The notes under the pieces are model-generated. The model was not told where the DNA came from. It was given only the letters and a program-made list of their open reading frames with translations, and searched no databases. The position numbers and the translations under genes were made by a program. This document shows, in pieces, positions 23,147 to 33,849 of a DNA stretch of 64,000 nucleotides; the stretch's first letter is position 1; every line of letters begins with the position of its first letter. The DNA is from Labyrinthula sp. Ha (lineage: Eukaryota > Sar > Bigyra > Labyrinthulida > Labyrinthulaceae). The stretch lies in contig JAALGZ010000004.1 of NCBI GenBank assembly GCA_015227615.1, forward strand, positions 992,001-1,056,000. The letters are read 5' to 3'.

Positions 23147-26100
23147 ATGTCTGGAGTAGATCAAAACGAGCTTACGCGTCCTTTGAATCAGAAGCAGATG
23201 CTGGCTCTTTATGAAAGTATGCAGAAGACCTTGGATTCAACAAGAAGAGCTATAGAATCTTTGCAGTTAAGTTCTAATGAAAAGCAATTAAGTAACATTA
23301 CGCAGAATGGTGCGATGATTTGTCAGGATTTCAAGGTCGATGATTTAAAAGTTCTCGAAAGAAAGAATGTAGAGAAGTTTATCTATCAGTATGAGAGGCT
23401 GTCTTTACAACAGAAAAGAGATATTAACTTGACTCAATTCGTAGATTTGGATCTTTTTATTCACTTACGACGACTAGATGTTACTAGAACTAATGAAGAT
23501 CTTGTGGATTATTTAAAGATCCTATTGTTAGAAATGAAAGAGCAAGCTTTGGAGGAAGCCGAAGTGATGATCGCCAAACATGTGAAATACAACTTCAAAC
23601 TAAGAGAGGAAGATGCGATAGAAATCCTTTTTAGTGAAGTGCAGGAGATCATTAAGTTGCAACCATCCACTGCAAAACTCAATAAGAAAAAGATTGCGTT
23701 AGCGATCTTCGCTAAATTGCCTAAATACATCTGGGTAGAGGCTAGCAGGCTTAGTTTGAATCCTGCTTTAACCGATGTTGACCACGTGCGATTACAACAA
23801 TATGTGCTGGAGTGTCTGCCTCCGCTGTGTGTAAGAAACGAGATGAAAAAACGAGTCAACTTTAAGAAGATCCAGTTAGGAAAGTTCAAAGAAAGTGCTC
23901 CTATTGAGGTGAACGAGGTGAATACCAAGGGAGAGAGGAAACCACACTCTCATTTCAAGAAGCAATCTTCTAATGATGAACCAGACTTATGTAATCATTG
24001 CTGGTTTTATGGACATAGAAGCTTTAAGTGCTGGATGAGGTTAAAACTTATTAGGAATGGAAATAAGAATCCATCCTCGCAGCCCAAACCAGATGGAGAG
24101 GTTTTAAGGAAGAGATTGCTAAAGTGGAAAGAGAATAAAAAGAAGGGCTGGAAGAGAAAATTTAAGAAACCGGTCGAGAAGTCCACGTTTGCATCCAATG
24201 AAGTGACGCCGGCTAATGAAGGCGCAGTTGAGGATGTAGAGACCGACATTATTGAAGTCGTTCCTGCAGGATCGGTCGATGAGATATTTTTAAGTGAATG
24301 TACTGATGTAGCAAATGCAGAAGTGTGGGATGTAGCGGAAAATGAGATTAATCATGTCGAAGCTGAACTTGTTTTAGAAACCAGAAAGGGTCCTATAGTG
24401 GTGGACGGTATTTTAGATTCTGGAGCTAGGAAAACCTCGGGGGCAAGGAATTTATTTGAAAAGTTCTGCTGGAAGATAGAGGATATCAAGAGAAAGACAT
24501 TTGTGAGAGTGGCCTCTGGGAATTTGTATCCCGTTTTTAAGATTGGTCATTTACTACCTTCAGTAAGGATTCCAGGATTTGGAGATTATTTGCTGGGACC
24601 TGTGGCAGTGCTGCTAGTTGAACAAGTGAATAACTGGACGAAACTTTTAATAGGAAAAGAGGTTCTAAAACTCCATGGTCTTGATCCTACGCAGATTTTA
24701 GCTCGACGATTAAGGAACACAGGAAATGGAAGATCTTCTAAACTAACTGAAAAGGTTGAGAAATCAGTGAAATCTTTCAAAGAAACATGTGAAGTCAATG
24801 AGTGTATTACAGTGGAAGGAGCTTATTTAGCGAACTGGTTCAAGAGCAAGGTTTTTGGTGACGTTGAATTTGATGTCGTCAATACAATGGCAATTAATCC
24901 ACACGTTTTTAGCGAGCCTGGTATTGAGAATCCATTAGAGTTACAAAAAGGAATGGTAGAGGCATTTGCAGTAGAAGAAAATAAAATAAGTTTTGAAGAA
25001 GGAGGTGCGTGGCCCGAGCCAGTGATATTTAATGCTAGACATGATGCAGAGCTAGAGGAGTTGACTGGTGTCGGAGAAAATTTAGAGGTTACCAGAGAAG
25101 CAGATTTAATGAGATTGAAAGATTTGCTGAAAGGAAAATTAAAGGAAATACCTGCTCAAATATTTGGTGAAGATAAGAAGTTAAAAATGGAATTTGATGA
25201 CTTGATTTTACACCATGTAGCCGCTTTTGGCGATGATTTATCCCCAACTCAATTATCTCTTCTAAAACCTATGAGATGTTCTTTAATGGAGGGAACATCA
25301 GTGGGAGTTTTTAATGCGATCGCCCTTGGCATCGAAAAAGAGGAGTTCATGAAGAAAAGAGTGGACCAGATGATAAAAAATAAAATTGTTGAGGTTAATG
25401 ATGACCCAACAACATGTATGAGAGCTTTTGTTGTTCCAAAAAAAGGGCCTAAAAAATACCGAATGGTGGTTGACTTCAGGCCATTAAATGCAGTTACGCA
25501 AAAGGTTGTTAATAACCTACCGAATATTGATCTACGGGTCGCTAAGATAAAAGGAAACATTATTTTTGGATCATTCGACCTGTTAAGCGGGTTTGATTAT
25601 TTACCAACACATCATAACTCGCAACATTTATTTACCTTTGGAACACCTTGGGGTGTGTCTTACTCGTTTAGAGGAGCCCCCCAAGGTTGGTGTAATACCC
25701 CGTCTTTATTTTCTCAAAGGGTAATTACACATGTTTTGACACCTGCATCTCTTTGGCCTAATCATGCTTTACAATGGATTGATGATACAGTTTTATTTGC
25801 ATTGGATGTAAGAGCATACATGACTTTATTAAGGAGTTTTTTAAAGGCTATTATAGATAAGAGATTGAGGCTAAATGTAGGAAAATGTGACCTGATTGCT
25901 CAGAGTGCAGTATTTTGTGGGCACAAGTTGACAAAGGATGGTTATCGTTTAGATGACACTTATTTAAAAAAGTTAATGGAAAGACCAAAACCTACCTATG
26001 TGCATGAATTAGCACAGCTGATTTATTTAGGGAACTGGGTCTCAAAGATGTTACCGGGTTTTTCGGAGTTAAGAAAAAGAATGACCGGGGAGTTTAATAT

Positions 26101-29100
26101 TTACGGAAGACTCAAGAAGTTAGAAAGAACAAAAGTACTCTTGGAATGGAGCGAGGAAATGAATCATGCTTACGAAAAGTTAATGAAGGAGGTTAAATTG
26201 GCTTTCTCTAATACATTAGGCTACTACGATCAGAAGTTAGACCTGGTCTTATTTGTGGATGCTTCGGAATTTTACTGGAGTTATTTTATTTGTCAAACAT
26301 CTGATGCAATTAAATTAGAATTTCCAATGGATGCTAACTATGATGTGATTGCCATGGCTTCAGGTACGTTTAGAGATAGTTCCTTGAATTGGCATATTTC
26401 TTTGAAGGAGTTATTTCCAGTGGCGATTGCATCACAGAAGCATTCTTATTTTCTGAAATCAAATGAGAAGAAGAAGATTCTCTTTACGGACCACAAGAAT
26501 CTATATTATATTTTGAATCCAATCAAAGCGTCTAGGAAGTCTTATTCTGAAAGGCTGACGCATTGGAGCTTGATTTTTCAAGACATTTGTTTAGAAGTAC
26601 ATCATATTCCTGGAGAACAGAATGTAGCTGCTGATATTTTATCTCGCTGGCTTAATCCTGAATTTGATAAGGTGGAAGCTGACGAAGTGTTAGTTGCAGT
26701 AGCAACTGTAGAACATTTTAATGTGCAGCATTTCTGGGAAAAAGTTGATGAACTTCATGCTGGTTTACGTAACATAGATTTTACATTGAAATATGGAGAC
26801 GCCTGGCCCGAAATGGATGAATCATTTTGCTTAAATTTACAAAAGAAAGATCTAAAGTTCAAAGAAAATATTTTGAGAAGATATAAAAATAAGTTAGTGG
26901 TGACAAAAAGTTTGATTTTACCAGTGATTGTTCATACCCATCTACGCTTCAATCATGGGGCAGTGGATCAGGAAAAGAAATGGATTTCAGCTAATTATGT
27001 GATGCACTCTAAAGAAGTAAAAAAAATATTTATGGAAGCTACGGAAAAATTAAGAAGCCAATGTTTACATTGTCAACGTCCATCGAAAATAATAAGGAGA
27101 CCTTTAGCGATTAATGAATTACCAAGTGAATGTAGAGCAGTTCTAATGTCAGATTATTTGTACATTTCACCAGAGGAAGGTTATGTGTTGACTTTAATAG
27201 ATGCGTTATCAAGAGTTACTTTATTGAAGCAGTGTAAGAATACCAATGCAACAAATGTCGTGAATATTTTATGGGAATGGCATTCTCACTATGATTTAGC
27301 TGATGATTTTATTCTACTATCTGACAAGGGTTCACATTACGTTAATGCAGTTGTAGATGCTTTTGTTAGGCAAAGCGGAGCAAGTCAGAAGTTCACGGTG
27401 GCTTATGCTCCCTACACTAATGGAGCCGCAGAAATACAAAATAAGAAGATTTTGAAGAATTTGAGAACCTTACTTTCAGAATATAATTTGAAGGCTGAAG
27501 ATTGGCCTGAGGTTTTAGTGCAGGTACAATATTACCTTAATTCGAAGCCATTGAGAAGTAGAAATAATCTTACACCCTTCCAGATTTTGCTGGGTAAGAA
27601 ACCTAGAAGGGATCCAGTGGGGCGAAAGCCAAATTTGAAATTGACATCAATTCAAATGAGTGAACTTAAAGAAGTTTCGCTGGAGTTAGAAGGAAGGATA
27701 AGAGAGTACCAAGAAATGGCTTTTTCATTCGCTGAACGATCAAGACAATATGCTAATGCTTTGTACAATAAGAAATACAAACTAACTCCGATGCATTTCC
27801 ATGTGGGAGAGTTTGTATTAGTCAGTAAACCAAAACGTGGTTCGAAGGTTAAACCTCAATGGACAGGACCATTTCAGATCATTCAACAATTAGGGTCATA
27901 TTTATATTTATTGAAGAATTTATGCGGGGATGAAGAAGAAGTACATGCATCTAGAATGATGTTTTATGCTCCATCACACTTTTTACCTTCTGCAAAAACA
28001 AAGATTTGTTATTTAAATGATTCAGAAAAGCTTGAGATTAAGAAGTTGATTAAGATCAAGAAAAAGGATGATGAATATTTTCTGTTAGTTCATTGGAGAG
28101 GATTTCCATTAGAAGAGTCGACATGGGAACCAGTACAACAATTATTTGAGGATTTGCCGAGTTTAGTGGTTGATTTTCTATTGAAGAATAAATTCAGTGG
28201 AATGAAAGCATGTCTAACCCGATTACGATTAGCAAATCCAGAAGCGGAAATATGGAGTGCAGATGAGTATAATGTAGATCTTTGTGATTTGCATCTTACT
28301 GACAAAGAATTAGATGATTTCTTGAGTTTCGAACCAGTCAGTCAGTTTATGATTCCCATGTTTAATTCGCTTTTACGATGGAACAAAATCGAAGTTTACA
28401 TCTTGAAACAATGTATTTTGAAGTTTGGATTTTCTAAGTATGGGAAGTACGCTGAGTTTCTCAAGAATAGGCCAAAAAGACAGATTTACAGTCAATTGCA
28501 GCGCCTGGTAGGTAAACAGGCCATTTCTGTTTACTCGAATTTACGGCTTGATGTGGATGAAGTACGAAAAGACAATGTTAAATCTCATGGGGCCAAGTAT
28601 TTTATTGAGAAGGAGTTTAATGGAGAAACTCATTTATTCAAGTTAAGAATCTTTACTGCCATGCGTTATGCGAAAATGCATAGATCGAATACAGAACGAG
28701 CTGAAAAAGTTGATATAATGAAGTATTTTAATTGCAGTTCGGCTGATGGTATTGCACAGTTTATAAAGTTTATGGAAGAAAAAGGTGAAGTAGCATCCTT
28801 TCCTCTTGTAAATTGGTTTAATGTTGATAAAGAAGTGCAATGCTGGAAAAAGAAATTCAGGGAAATTAGCAGATTCGAAGCAGCAATGGCTAAGAAGAAA
28901 ATAGAAGTTCTTAGGGCTGTTGATGCAATAAGAGATGATTTGCAATGTGATAAATTGATGCCTGATTCTAAACATGGTTTTGATGTAAAAAGAACTAAAT
29001 TGACAAATTTGTATGAGTTTAGAAAGGAGAATTTTATGATGCAGCATTGGATCATACATCCTAAGGTGAAGTTCTTCCATGGCGATGTAAATGATTTCAT

Positions 29101-29638
29101 TAAAAAGTTTGATGGTGGTGCTTTTGAAGTTGTGCATTTGGATCCGCCGTATCGATTTATGGCAAAGAATCCAATTAGAGGGGTAGCTAATTTTTACGAT
29201 ACCATGTCAGATCATGATTTAAGGAAATTGGATTTTACGAGACTAATGAAAAATACTATTGTCTTTCTTTGGACCTTTCCAAGTAAGAAGTCTTTAGCCA
29301 TGGATATTTTCAAGAAAAATAATATTAAATACATGGATCACTTGTTGTGGATTAAACTTTCTGCTAAATGGAAATTGCGATCCACGTTTGGTAAGCTTAC
29401 TCAGAAGTGTAGTGAAGAACTGCTAATTGGTGTCCATGGGAAGTTGCCAGATGCTTTGAAAAATAGGAACTTTGGTAAAGAATGTGTCTTCGCAGAAGTG
29501 GTAGGCAACAGCTGTAAACCAGAGAAGTTCTATAAAATTATTGAAGCGCGGTTTGAAAAGCAAGCTAAAAAGCTGGACCTCTTTAGCAGAAAAAATAATC
29601 TTCGTTTAGGATGGTTAGCTGTGGGGAACAAGCTCTAG
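23147..29638 (+). CDS. Element 1 Gag-Pol polyprotein with chromodomain, Myb/SANT-like segment and MT-A70-like methyltransferase
   Basis: A single 2163-residue frame. Parts in order: Gag with one zinc knuckle, CNHCWFYGHRSFKC (282 onward); aspartic protease DSGA (424); reverse transcriptase with VVDFRPLNAV, FGSFDLLSGFDY and QWIDD (Asp 879/880); RNase H (VDAS, Asp1038; then TDHKN); integrase with an HH-CC finger and catalytic Asp1336, Asp1393 and Glu1429 (35 residues apart); a GPF segment (KPQWTGPF); chromodomain around WRGFPLEESTWEP (Trp1650). After these come a Myb/SANT-like helical segment (about 1745-1800: FGFSKYGKYAEFL, then SQLQRLVGKQAI) and a methyltransferase domain (about 1980-2150) with DPPYRF at 1999. 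The last domain resembles the MT-A70 N6-adenine methyltransferases. Known chromoviruses end at or near the chromodomain, so the added module is unusual. Confidence 0.92.
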   Translation: MSGVDQNELTRPLNQKQMLALYESMQKTLDSTRRAIESLQLSSNEKQLSNITQNGAMICQDFKVDDLKVLERKNVEKFIYQYERLSLQQKRDINLTQFVDLDLFIHLRRLDVTRTNEDLVDYLKILLLEMKEQALEEAEVMIAKHVKYNFKLREEDAIEILFSEVQEIIKLQPSTAKLNKKKIALAIFAKLPKYIWVEASRLSLNPALTDVDHVRLQQYVLECLPPLCVRNEMKKRVNFKKIQLGKFKESAPIEVNEVNTKGERKPHSHFKKQSSNDEPDLCNHCWFYGHRSFKCWMRLKLIRNGNKNPSSQPKPDGEVLRKRLLKWKENKKKGWKRKFKKPVEKSTFASNEVTPANEGAVEDVETDIIEVVPAGSVDEIFLSECTDVANAEVWDVAENEINHVEAELVLETRKGPIVVDGILDSGARKTSGARNLFEKFCWKIEDIKRKTFVRVASGNLYPVFKIGHLLPSVRIPGFGDYLLGPVAVLLVEQVNNWTKLLIGKEVLKLHGLDPTQILARRLRNTGNGRSSKLTEKVEKSVKSFKETCEVNECITVEGAYLANWFKSKVFGDVEFDVVNTMAINPHVFSEPGIENPLELQKGMVEAFAVEENKISFEEGGAWPEPVIFNARHDAELEELTGVGENLEVTREADLMRLKDLLKGKLKEIPAQIFGEDKKLKMEFDDLILHHVAAFGDDLSPTQLSLLKPMRCSLMEGTSVGVFNAIALGIEKEEFMKKRVDQMIKNKIVEVNDDPTTCMRAFVVPKKGPKKYRMVVDFRPLNAVTQKVVNNLPNIDLRVAKIKGNIIFGSFDLLSGFDYLPTHHNSQHLFTFGTPWGVSYSFRGAPQGWCNTPSLFSQRVITHVLTPASLWPNHALQWIDDTVLFALDVRAYMTLLRSFLKAIIDKRLRLNVGKCDLIAQSAVFCGHKLTKDGYRLDDTYLKKLMERPKPTYVHELAQLIYLGNWVSKMLPGFSELRKRMTGEFNIYGRLKKLERTKVLLEWSEEMNHAYEKLMKEVKLAFSNTLGYYDQKLDLVLFVDASEFYWSYFICQTSDAIKLEFPMDANYDVIAMASGTFRDSSLNWHISLKELFPVAIASQKHSYFLKSNEKKKILFTDHKNLYYILNPIKASRKSYSERLTHWSLIFQDICLEVHHIPGEQNVAADILSRWLNPEFDKVEADEVLVAVATVEHFNVQHFWEKVDELHAGLRNIDFTLKYGDAWPEMDESFCLNLQKKDLKFKENILRRYKNKLVVTKSLILPVIVHTHLRFNHGAVDQEKKWISANYVMHSKEVKKIFMEATEKLRSQCLHCQRPSKIIRRPLAINELPSECRAVLMSDYLYISPEEGYVLTLIDALSRVTLLKQCKNTNATNVVNILWEWHSHYDLADDFILLSDKGSHYVNAVVDAFVRQSGASQKFTVAYAPYTNGAAEIQNKKILKNLRTLLSEYNLKAEDWPEVLVQVQYYLNSKPLRSRNNLTPFQILLGKKPRRDPVGRKPNLKLTSIQMSELKEVSLELEGRIREYQEMAFSFAERSRQYANALYNKKYKLTPMHFHVGEFVLVSKPKRGSKVKPQWTGPFQIIQQLGSYLYLLKNLCGDEEEVHASRMMFYAPSHFLPSAKTKICYLNDSEKLEIKKLIKIKKKDDEYFLLVHWRGFPLEESTWEPVQQLFEDLPSLVVDFLLKNKFSGMKACLTRLRLANPEAEIWSADEYNVDLCDLHLTDKELDDFLSFEPVSQFMIPMFNSLLRWNKIEVYILKQCILKFGFSKYGKYAEFLKNRPKRQIYSQLQRLVGKQAISVYSNLRLDVDEVRKDNVKSHGAKYFIEKEFNGETHLFKLRIFTAMRYAKMHRSNTERAEKVDIMKYFNCSSADGIAQFIKFMEEKGEVASFPLVNWFNVDKEVQCWKKKFREISRFEAAMAKKKIEVLRAVDAIRDDLQCDKLMPDSKHGFDVKRTKLTNLYEFRKENFMMQHWIIHPKVKFFHGDVNDFIKKFDGGAFEVVHLDPPYRFMAKNPIRGVANFYDTMSDHDLRKLDFTRLMKNTIVFLWTFPSKKSLAMDIFKKNNIKYMDHLLWIKLSAKWKLRSTFGKLTQKCSEELLIGVHGKLPDALKNRNFGKECVFAEVVGNSCKPEKFYKIIEARFEKQAKKLDLFSRKNNLRLGWLAVGNKL

Positions 29639-29655
29639 TAACAAGAATGGGGCAG

Positions 29656-29918
29656 TGTTAGTTCAACTTTGAAATATATGGACTGAAATAAATTCTTATT
29701 ACTAGCTGTTCAAATACTCTTGAAATATGAGTACCTTGTAATATAAGCGGTTTAAGCGAATTAAGAGTTTAAGAAAATACAAAAAGAAAACTTATAATTT
29801 CATATTTTACTCTACTTTTTGCACAGCAAACTACTTTGAGAACAAGCCGATACAGTCGTCCTTTTGAAAGTCCGTAGAATTTGTAGAAAGAAGTTTATTT
29901 TTGGACTATAAACGAATA
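29656..29918 (+). repeat. Right LTR of element 1 (263 bp)
   Basis: Matches the left LTR with two substitutions and has the same length and ends. It is preceded by a G-rich purine run and followed by CATA. Confidence 0.93.
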
Positions 29919-29922
29919 CATA
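29919..29922. repeat. Right target-site duplication of element 1 (CATA)
   Basis: Matches 22835-22838. Confidence 0.7.
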
Positions 29923-31230
29923 CAAATCTGACAAATATTAAGATTTGTTAGGAGGGAATGAACTAAAAAGAAGTTTCCATGCTTTCATGTCACGTTAGTG
30001 TACTTTTTTTCAAACATGATATGTTAATTGCAAGATATTGCTTTAGAATGTTACAAGAAGGGGTCATTCCTTAGACTCACGTGTATAATACACGGTATTA
30101 AGTGTTACAGTACTGCGTTGCTCATATCATGGGATATGTATAACTAACTTTAAAAGTAGAATCAAATGCTTAGAATACCGTAACTCGGCAAATTCTTCTT
30201 TAATTTTGTTTTTTTTCTGAATGCTCATAGTTTAACCATGATACCAAATCTGTTCCATTTAGAACGGCAAATTTCGTGAAAAACATTTAAAAGCAGCGGC
30301 ATTGTGTCATAAAGTATTTTATTTAGACTCATCTTTCGATGAAAACACCCACTTAATTTGAAGTAAATAGAACAGAAAACGGAAGAAGTTTTAGACCCTC
30401 CAACACTCAGGGTTCCCAATGAACCAGAGATACGCTTTCATTGAAGAGTTGCAGTATTATTTCAGTTCAGTTAAAGCTGGATTTCTAAAATACACTTTTT
30501 TATCACATTATAAACGTTTAGAATTTCTGTTTCAAATACAGTGCTTGCACAACTTACATAGGTTTTGTCATATGTCAGACTGTACTAAAACACAAGCACA
30601 TAGTAGAAAAAGGTTGGGATAAAAGTCAGATGGACTTGAAAAAAAAATCATGAGGAATTTTTTTTTACTTTTGCTGGAGCACGTATTACAATTTTTTAAA
30701 TTCGTGAGGTGGATAGAGGTCGATTTGTATTAAGGAATTACAAAGAATCTTTGCCAATAAATGTTGAAAAAAAATACTTGACATAACAACAAAACCCCCA
30801 ACAAGGTAAAAGCTTAGGAACAGCCTTCTTTTGATCAATGTTTTTAATAAGATGTGGATTACTTCTCAGATCCTCTTAAACACGACCTTAACCCTCTTTG
30901 GATGAGTGACATTGTGATGAAAAGGCAATTGTACAAAGAGTACTCAATAATGCATGACATTTCTTTTCAACTTTATTTAACACATTTGTGCCTAAGCACT
31001 ATTTACAGATTATGGTTTCATCTAGGGTAACCTGTTTCGGGGGTCAATGATTCTTGTTGCTCAATTATTTGAGTCTGAAACTTTTGAAAGTGTTATAAAA
31101 GGCTTGACTTTAGCTAACCTTCGCTGAGGAAAGTAAAATGATCATGCTATATGAAGGTTTGTGAACTAGTATAGCTGAAAAGGAGTTTGAATTTACTTTG
31201 CTTAAATACTTACAATGTTCTTAGAATCTA

Positions 31231-31238
31231 GTGATGAC
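31231..31238. repeat. Left 8-bp target duplication of the hAT-type element
   Basis: GTGATGAC; the right copy at 31856-31863 is ATGATGAC, 7 of 8 identical. Eight bases is the hallmark of hAT transposition. Confidence 0.7.
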
Positions 31239-31855
31239 TAGGGGTGTTATTTGATAAAAATTACCAATAATTATTTGATATTCATTTTGATTCTGATTAT
31301 CAATAAAAGAATCTGCATTTTGATTGATTATCAATAAGACAATTTTCATTTTGATTATTAAATAATAATCAGTAATAAATAGGCCCACCTGGCCTTGGAT
31401 CCAAACGGTCCAACAACATATTTTTTATTTATGCTACGCACGAAAATACGTATAAATAGAACATTTAGCCCGGAATAACCAGTAATAGAATGCAGCAGGG
31501 TGATATGTTGGGTTTCTTAACGAAGTATTATGCTCCGGTATAACGGCAAGGCTCCTGCTTTAGTACTACCTCAGGACAGATTTGGCAAAAAGGTTTGTTA
31601 TAGTAGAATAAGGTTCCACCGTTAAGAAACTTTAGTTATATGCTCCGTTTTTAGGAGAATTCCATACGGTGGCAACATGAAATATAGCTTTTCTTGACCG
31701 TTTAGCCAAATGCCATGTGGCCAAATTTATTATTGATTATAAATGATAATCAATAATTAATCAAAATAGTTTGGGAATTATCAGAATCAATCAATAAGAA
31801 AAATATAAGGAAATCTTTTATTGATAAATTATCAATAAATCAAATAACACCCCTA
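31239..31855. mobile_element. Non-autonomous hAT-type foldback element, 617 bp
   Basis: Bounded by perfect 17-base terminal inverted repeats, TAGGGGTGTTATTTGAT, and flanked by 8-base duplications. The inverted symmetry continues inward: the AT-rich arms pair, and a second imperfect inverted repeat of about 30 bases (near 31382-31410 and 31694-31724, sharing GGCC..CA..TGGC and AAACGGTC) encloses the centre, where GTTTCTTAACG also recurs in inverted form. There is no open frame of transposase size, so it depends on an enzyme encoded elsewhere. A related 238-base copy lies at 47554. Confidence 0.85.
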
Positions 31856-31863
31856 ATGATGAC
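31856..31863. repeat. Right 8-bp target duplication of the hAT-type element
   Basis: ATGATGAC, matching GTGATGAC at 31231-31238 at 7 of 8 positions. Confidence 0.7.
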
Positions 31864-33849
31864 AGATAGTACATCTCTACGATACCACAAAATGAGTTTC
31901 ATCAAGAACATGGAGGGTGCAATGTACGAAGGTTCTAAGAAGCAGGCTCCGCTGCAGCACTACTTTTTTCTTCTTAGCCTTTTTTCACTCATGTAGCTAA
32001 AGAATTAGTCTCTATAGCTGAGATACAAAATCTACAAATCTACTTCACTTTGACATCTACAGTATTCTTCAATAGTGCTGCTTCAACGAAATTGGTTGAG
32101 GGATTAGAGACAAATCTTAAGAGTGGTCTATTTAGCTAGGTATAATCTTATACTAAAATAAAACCTGACTCGTCTTACTGAGCTTAGAGTTAGATATGTA
32201 TCAGATAGACCTAAGGTATTGAAACATGGTATCAAAGAATGTCTACAACTCTCACCAATAGCTTTGAACCGTCTGAAAGTCAGGGTAGTCACATGTACCA
32301 TTCTGAATATTTTGAAATGTGACAAGGAAAAAATAAATTAGCTTAAATACCTGAATCAACGTAACGCATAAGTTAAAAGTTCCAATTAACAAGAAATTTT
32401 ATAAGATTTGCCCTTATTACACATTTTGAACAAGAAACTTTATACAGATAAATGGCACCTCGATGCATCTCTACTGGTAGATAATTTTCTCATTTTACCA
32501 GCTCTCTGCATATATTGTATCTGAAGAATTGTCCGTTAAAAAATGTAATAGCCCAGTTTCTTGACGATGTATTTAAATGTGCCTAAAATAAATGCAATTT
32601 GATTAATACAAGTGGTGAGATGTTATTAACATTAGCTAGAATTGAAGGAAAATAATACCTAGAAATAACAAACAAATGCAGAAAATATTATTTTATTTCA
32701 GGTACTGAGTGATAAATTTAAGATTGTTAACTCTGTATGGATTAAGGTATTCTTATTATTAAAAAACTTAACGGGTGATACAGAAATCTTGGGTGAACAG
32801 AAAGTAAACAGTGTTTTTTCAGAGTCTAGATAGAAGCGCAAAAGAAGATACTATCAAAAAAACTTCGATTGATTCTTGGTGTTTCTCACCTTATGGACCA
32901 CATTTTCAATCTTGATTTCTTCAAAAACTTATGGTATTCTGTTAATATAGAAGTATTATTGAATATTAGTTGAACCCTTTGCATCGTCCAAATTGTACAT
33001 CTGTACAAACAACCGAAAAACTATAATAAAGTTCGAGCATTGAAAAAAATAATCAGTTTTGATAAAGAATTTGCTAATTTACGGGAATTTTATATTTAAG
33101 TTTTAATTTTTTAGTTAGTTATACATTTTCCAGAACATGAATTATACAGTAATTTACTGCTTTATATCGTGTGTCATACACGCAGGTATAAGAATTGAGT
33201 CCTCTGTGGAAATGTACAGCTAGTTGCGTCTATCTGGCTAAATCCACTTTCTTCATAGAAACGACGTCATGGAGCTAAATGTATTTTGAGAAATAATAGA
33301 AGATATTTCATACCCTGCTCAGATGCTTTTGCTTTCTCAATATTAAAATGGAACTCTTGCAACAATAACCTCCAATTGTTGAACGAGCATTACCGTGACA
33401 TAATTCTTTGTCACATTTTCAGAAAACCCTCTAGATCTAAGTCTTAAGATCATAATCGAAAAATTTTTTGTCCGAGAAATCCATTAAATTTTCGTTGAAA
33501 TTTTCGGAGTTTTACACACTAGAATGATTATGATCCTAACTTTTCAAGGAGAGGATAACCACATATGATATACCATGAATCTATTCCAATGATAACAAAC
33601 TACGGTGTTTTTTCCTTATGAAGACTACAATAATGATGTATCGTGAAATGGTAAAATGTTGAACCTCAGACATTACATCCTACATGGGGTTTAATCTACT
33701 TCAAATGGGAAAATGATTTCAACTTTGAGAGTTCTTATATTATCTACTGTAAATAACTGGTTATAACAAACTTTACTTGCTTTCCGGAATAGTTTAACTG
33801 TTGTTGTTTTTTGCTATTTCGTCTGAATTTTCTTAATTTCTAAGGGAGT

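Larger units (their letters stand above)
22839..29918 (+). mobile_element. Element 1: whole-looking Ty3/Gypsy-like LTR retrotransposon with chromodomain and C-terminal MT-A70-like methyltransferase
   Basis: A 7080-base element bounded by 263-base direct repeats and flanked by a 4-base duplication CATA. The LTRs differ at only two positions, so the insertion is young. One continuous frame encodes all parts. A purine-rich run with GGGG precedes the right LTR, as expected for a polypurine tract. A standard tRNA primer-binding site beginning TGG is not found immediately after the left LTR, so priming may be unusual. The element lies in the promoter-side flank of the leucyl-tRNA synthetase gene, transcribed away from it. 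It looks whole, with no interruptions seen in the coding part. Confidence 0.93.

Noticed and set aside
23509-29137. Several minus-strand frames inside element 1
   Set aside because: All are antisense to the continuous polyprotein and show no domain of their own.
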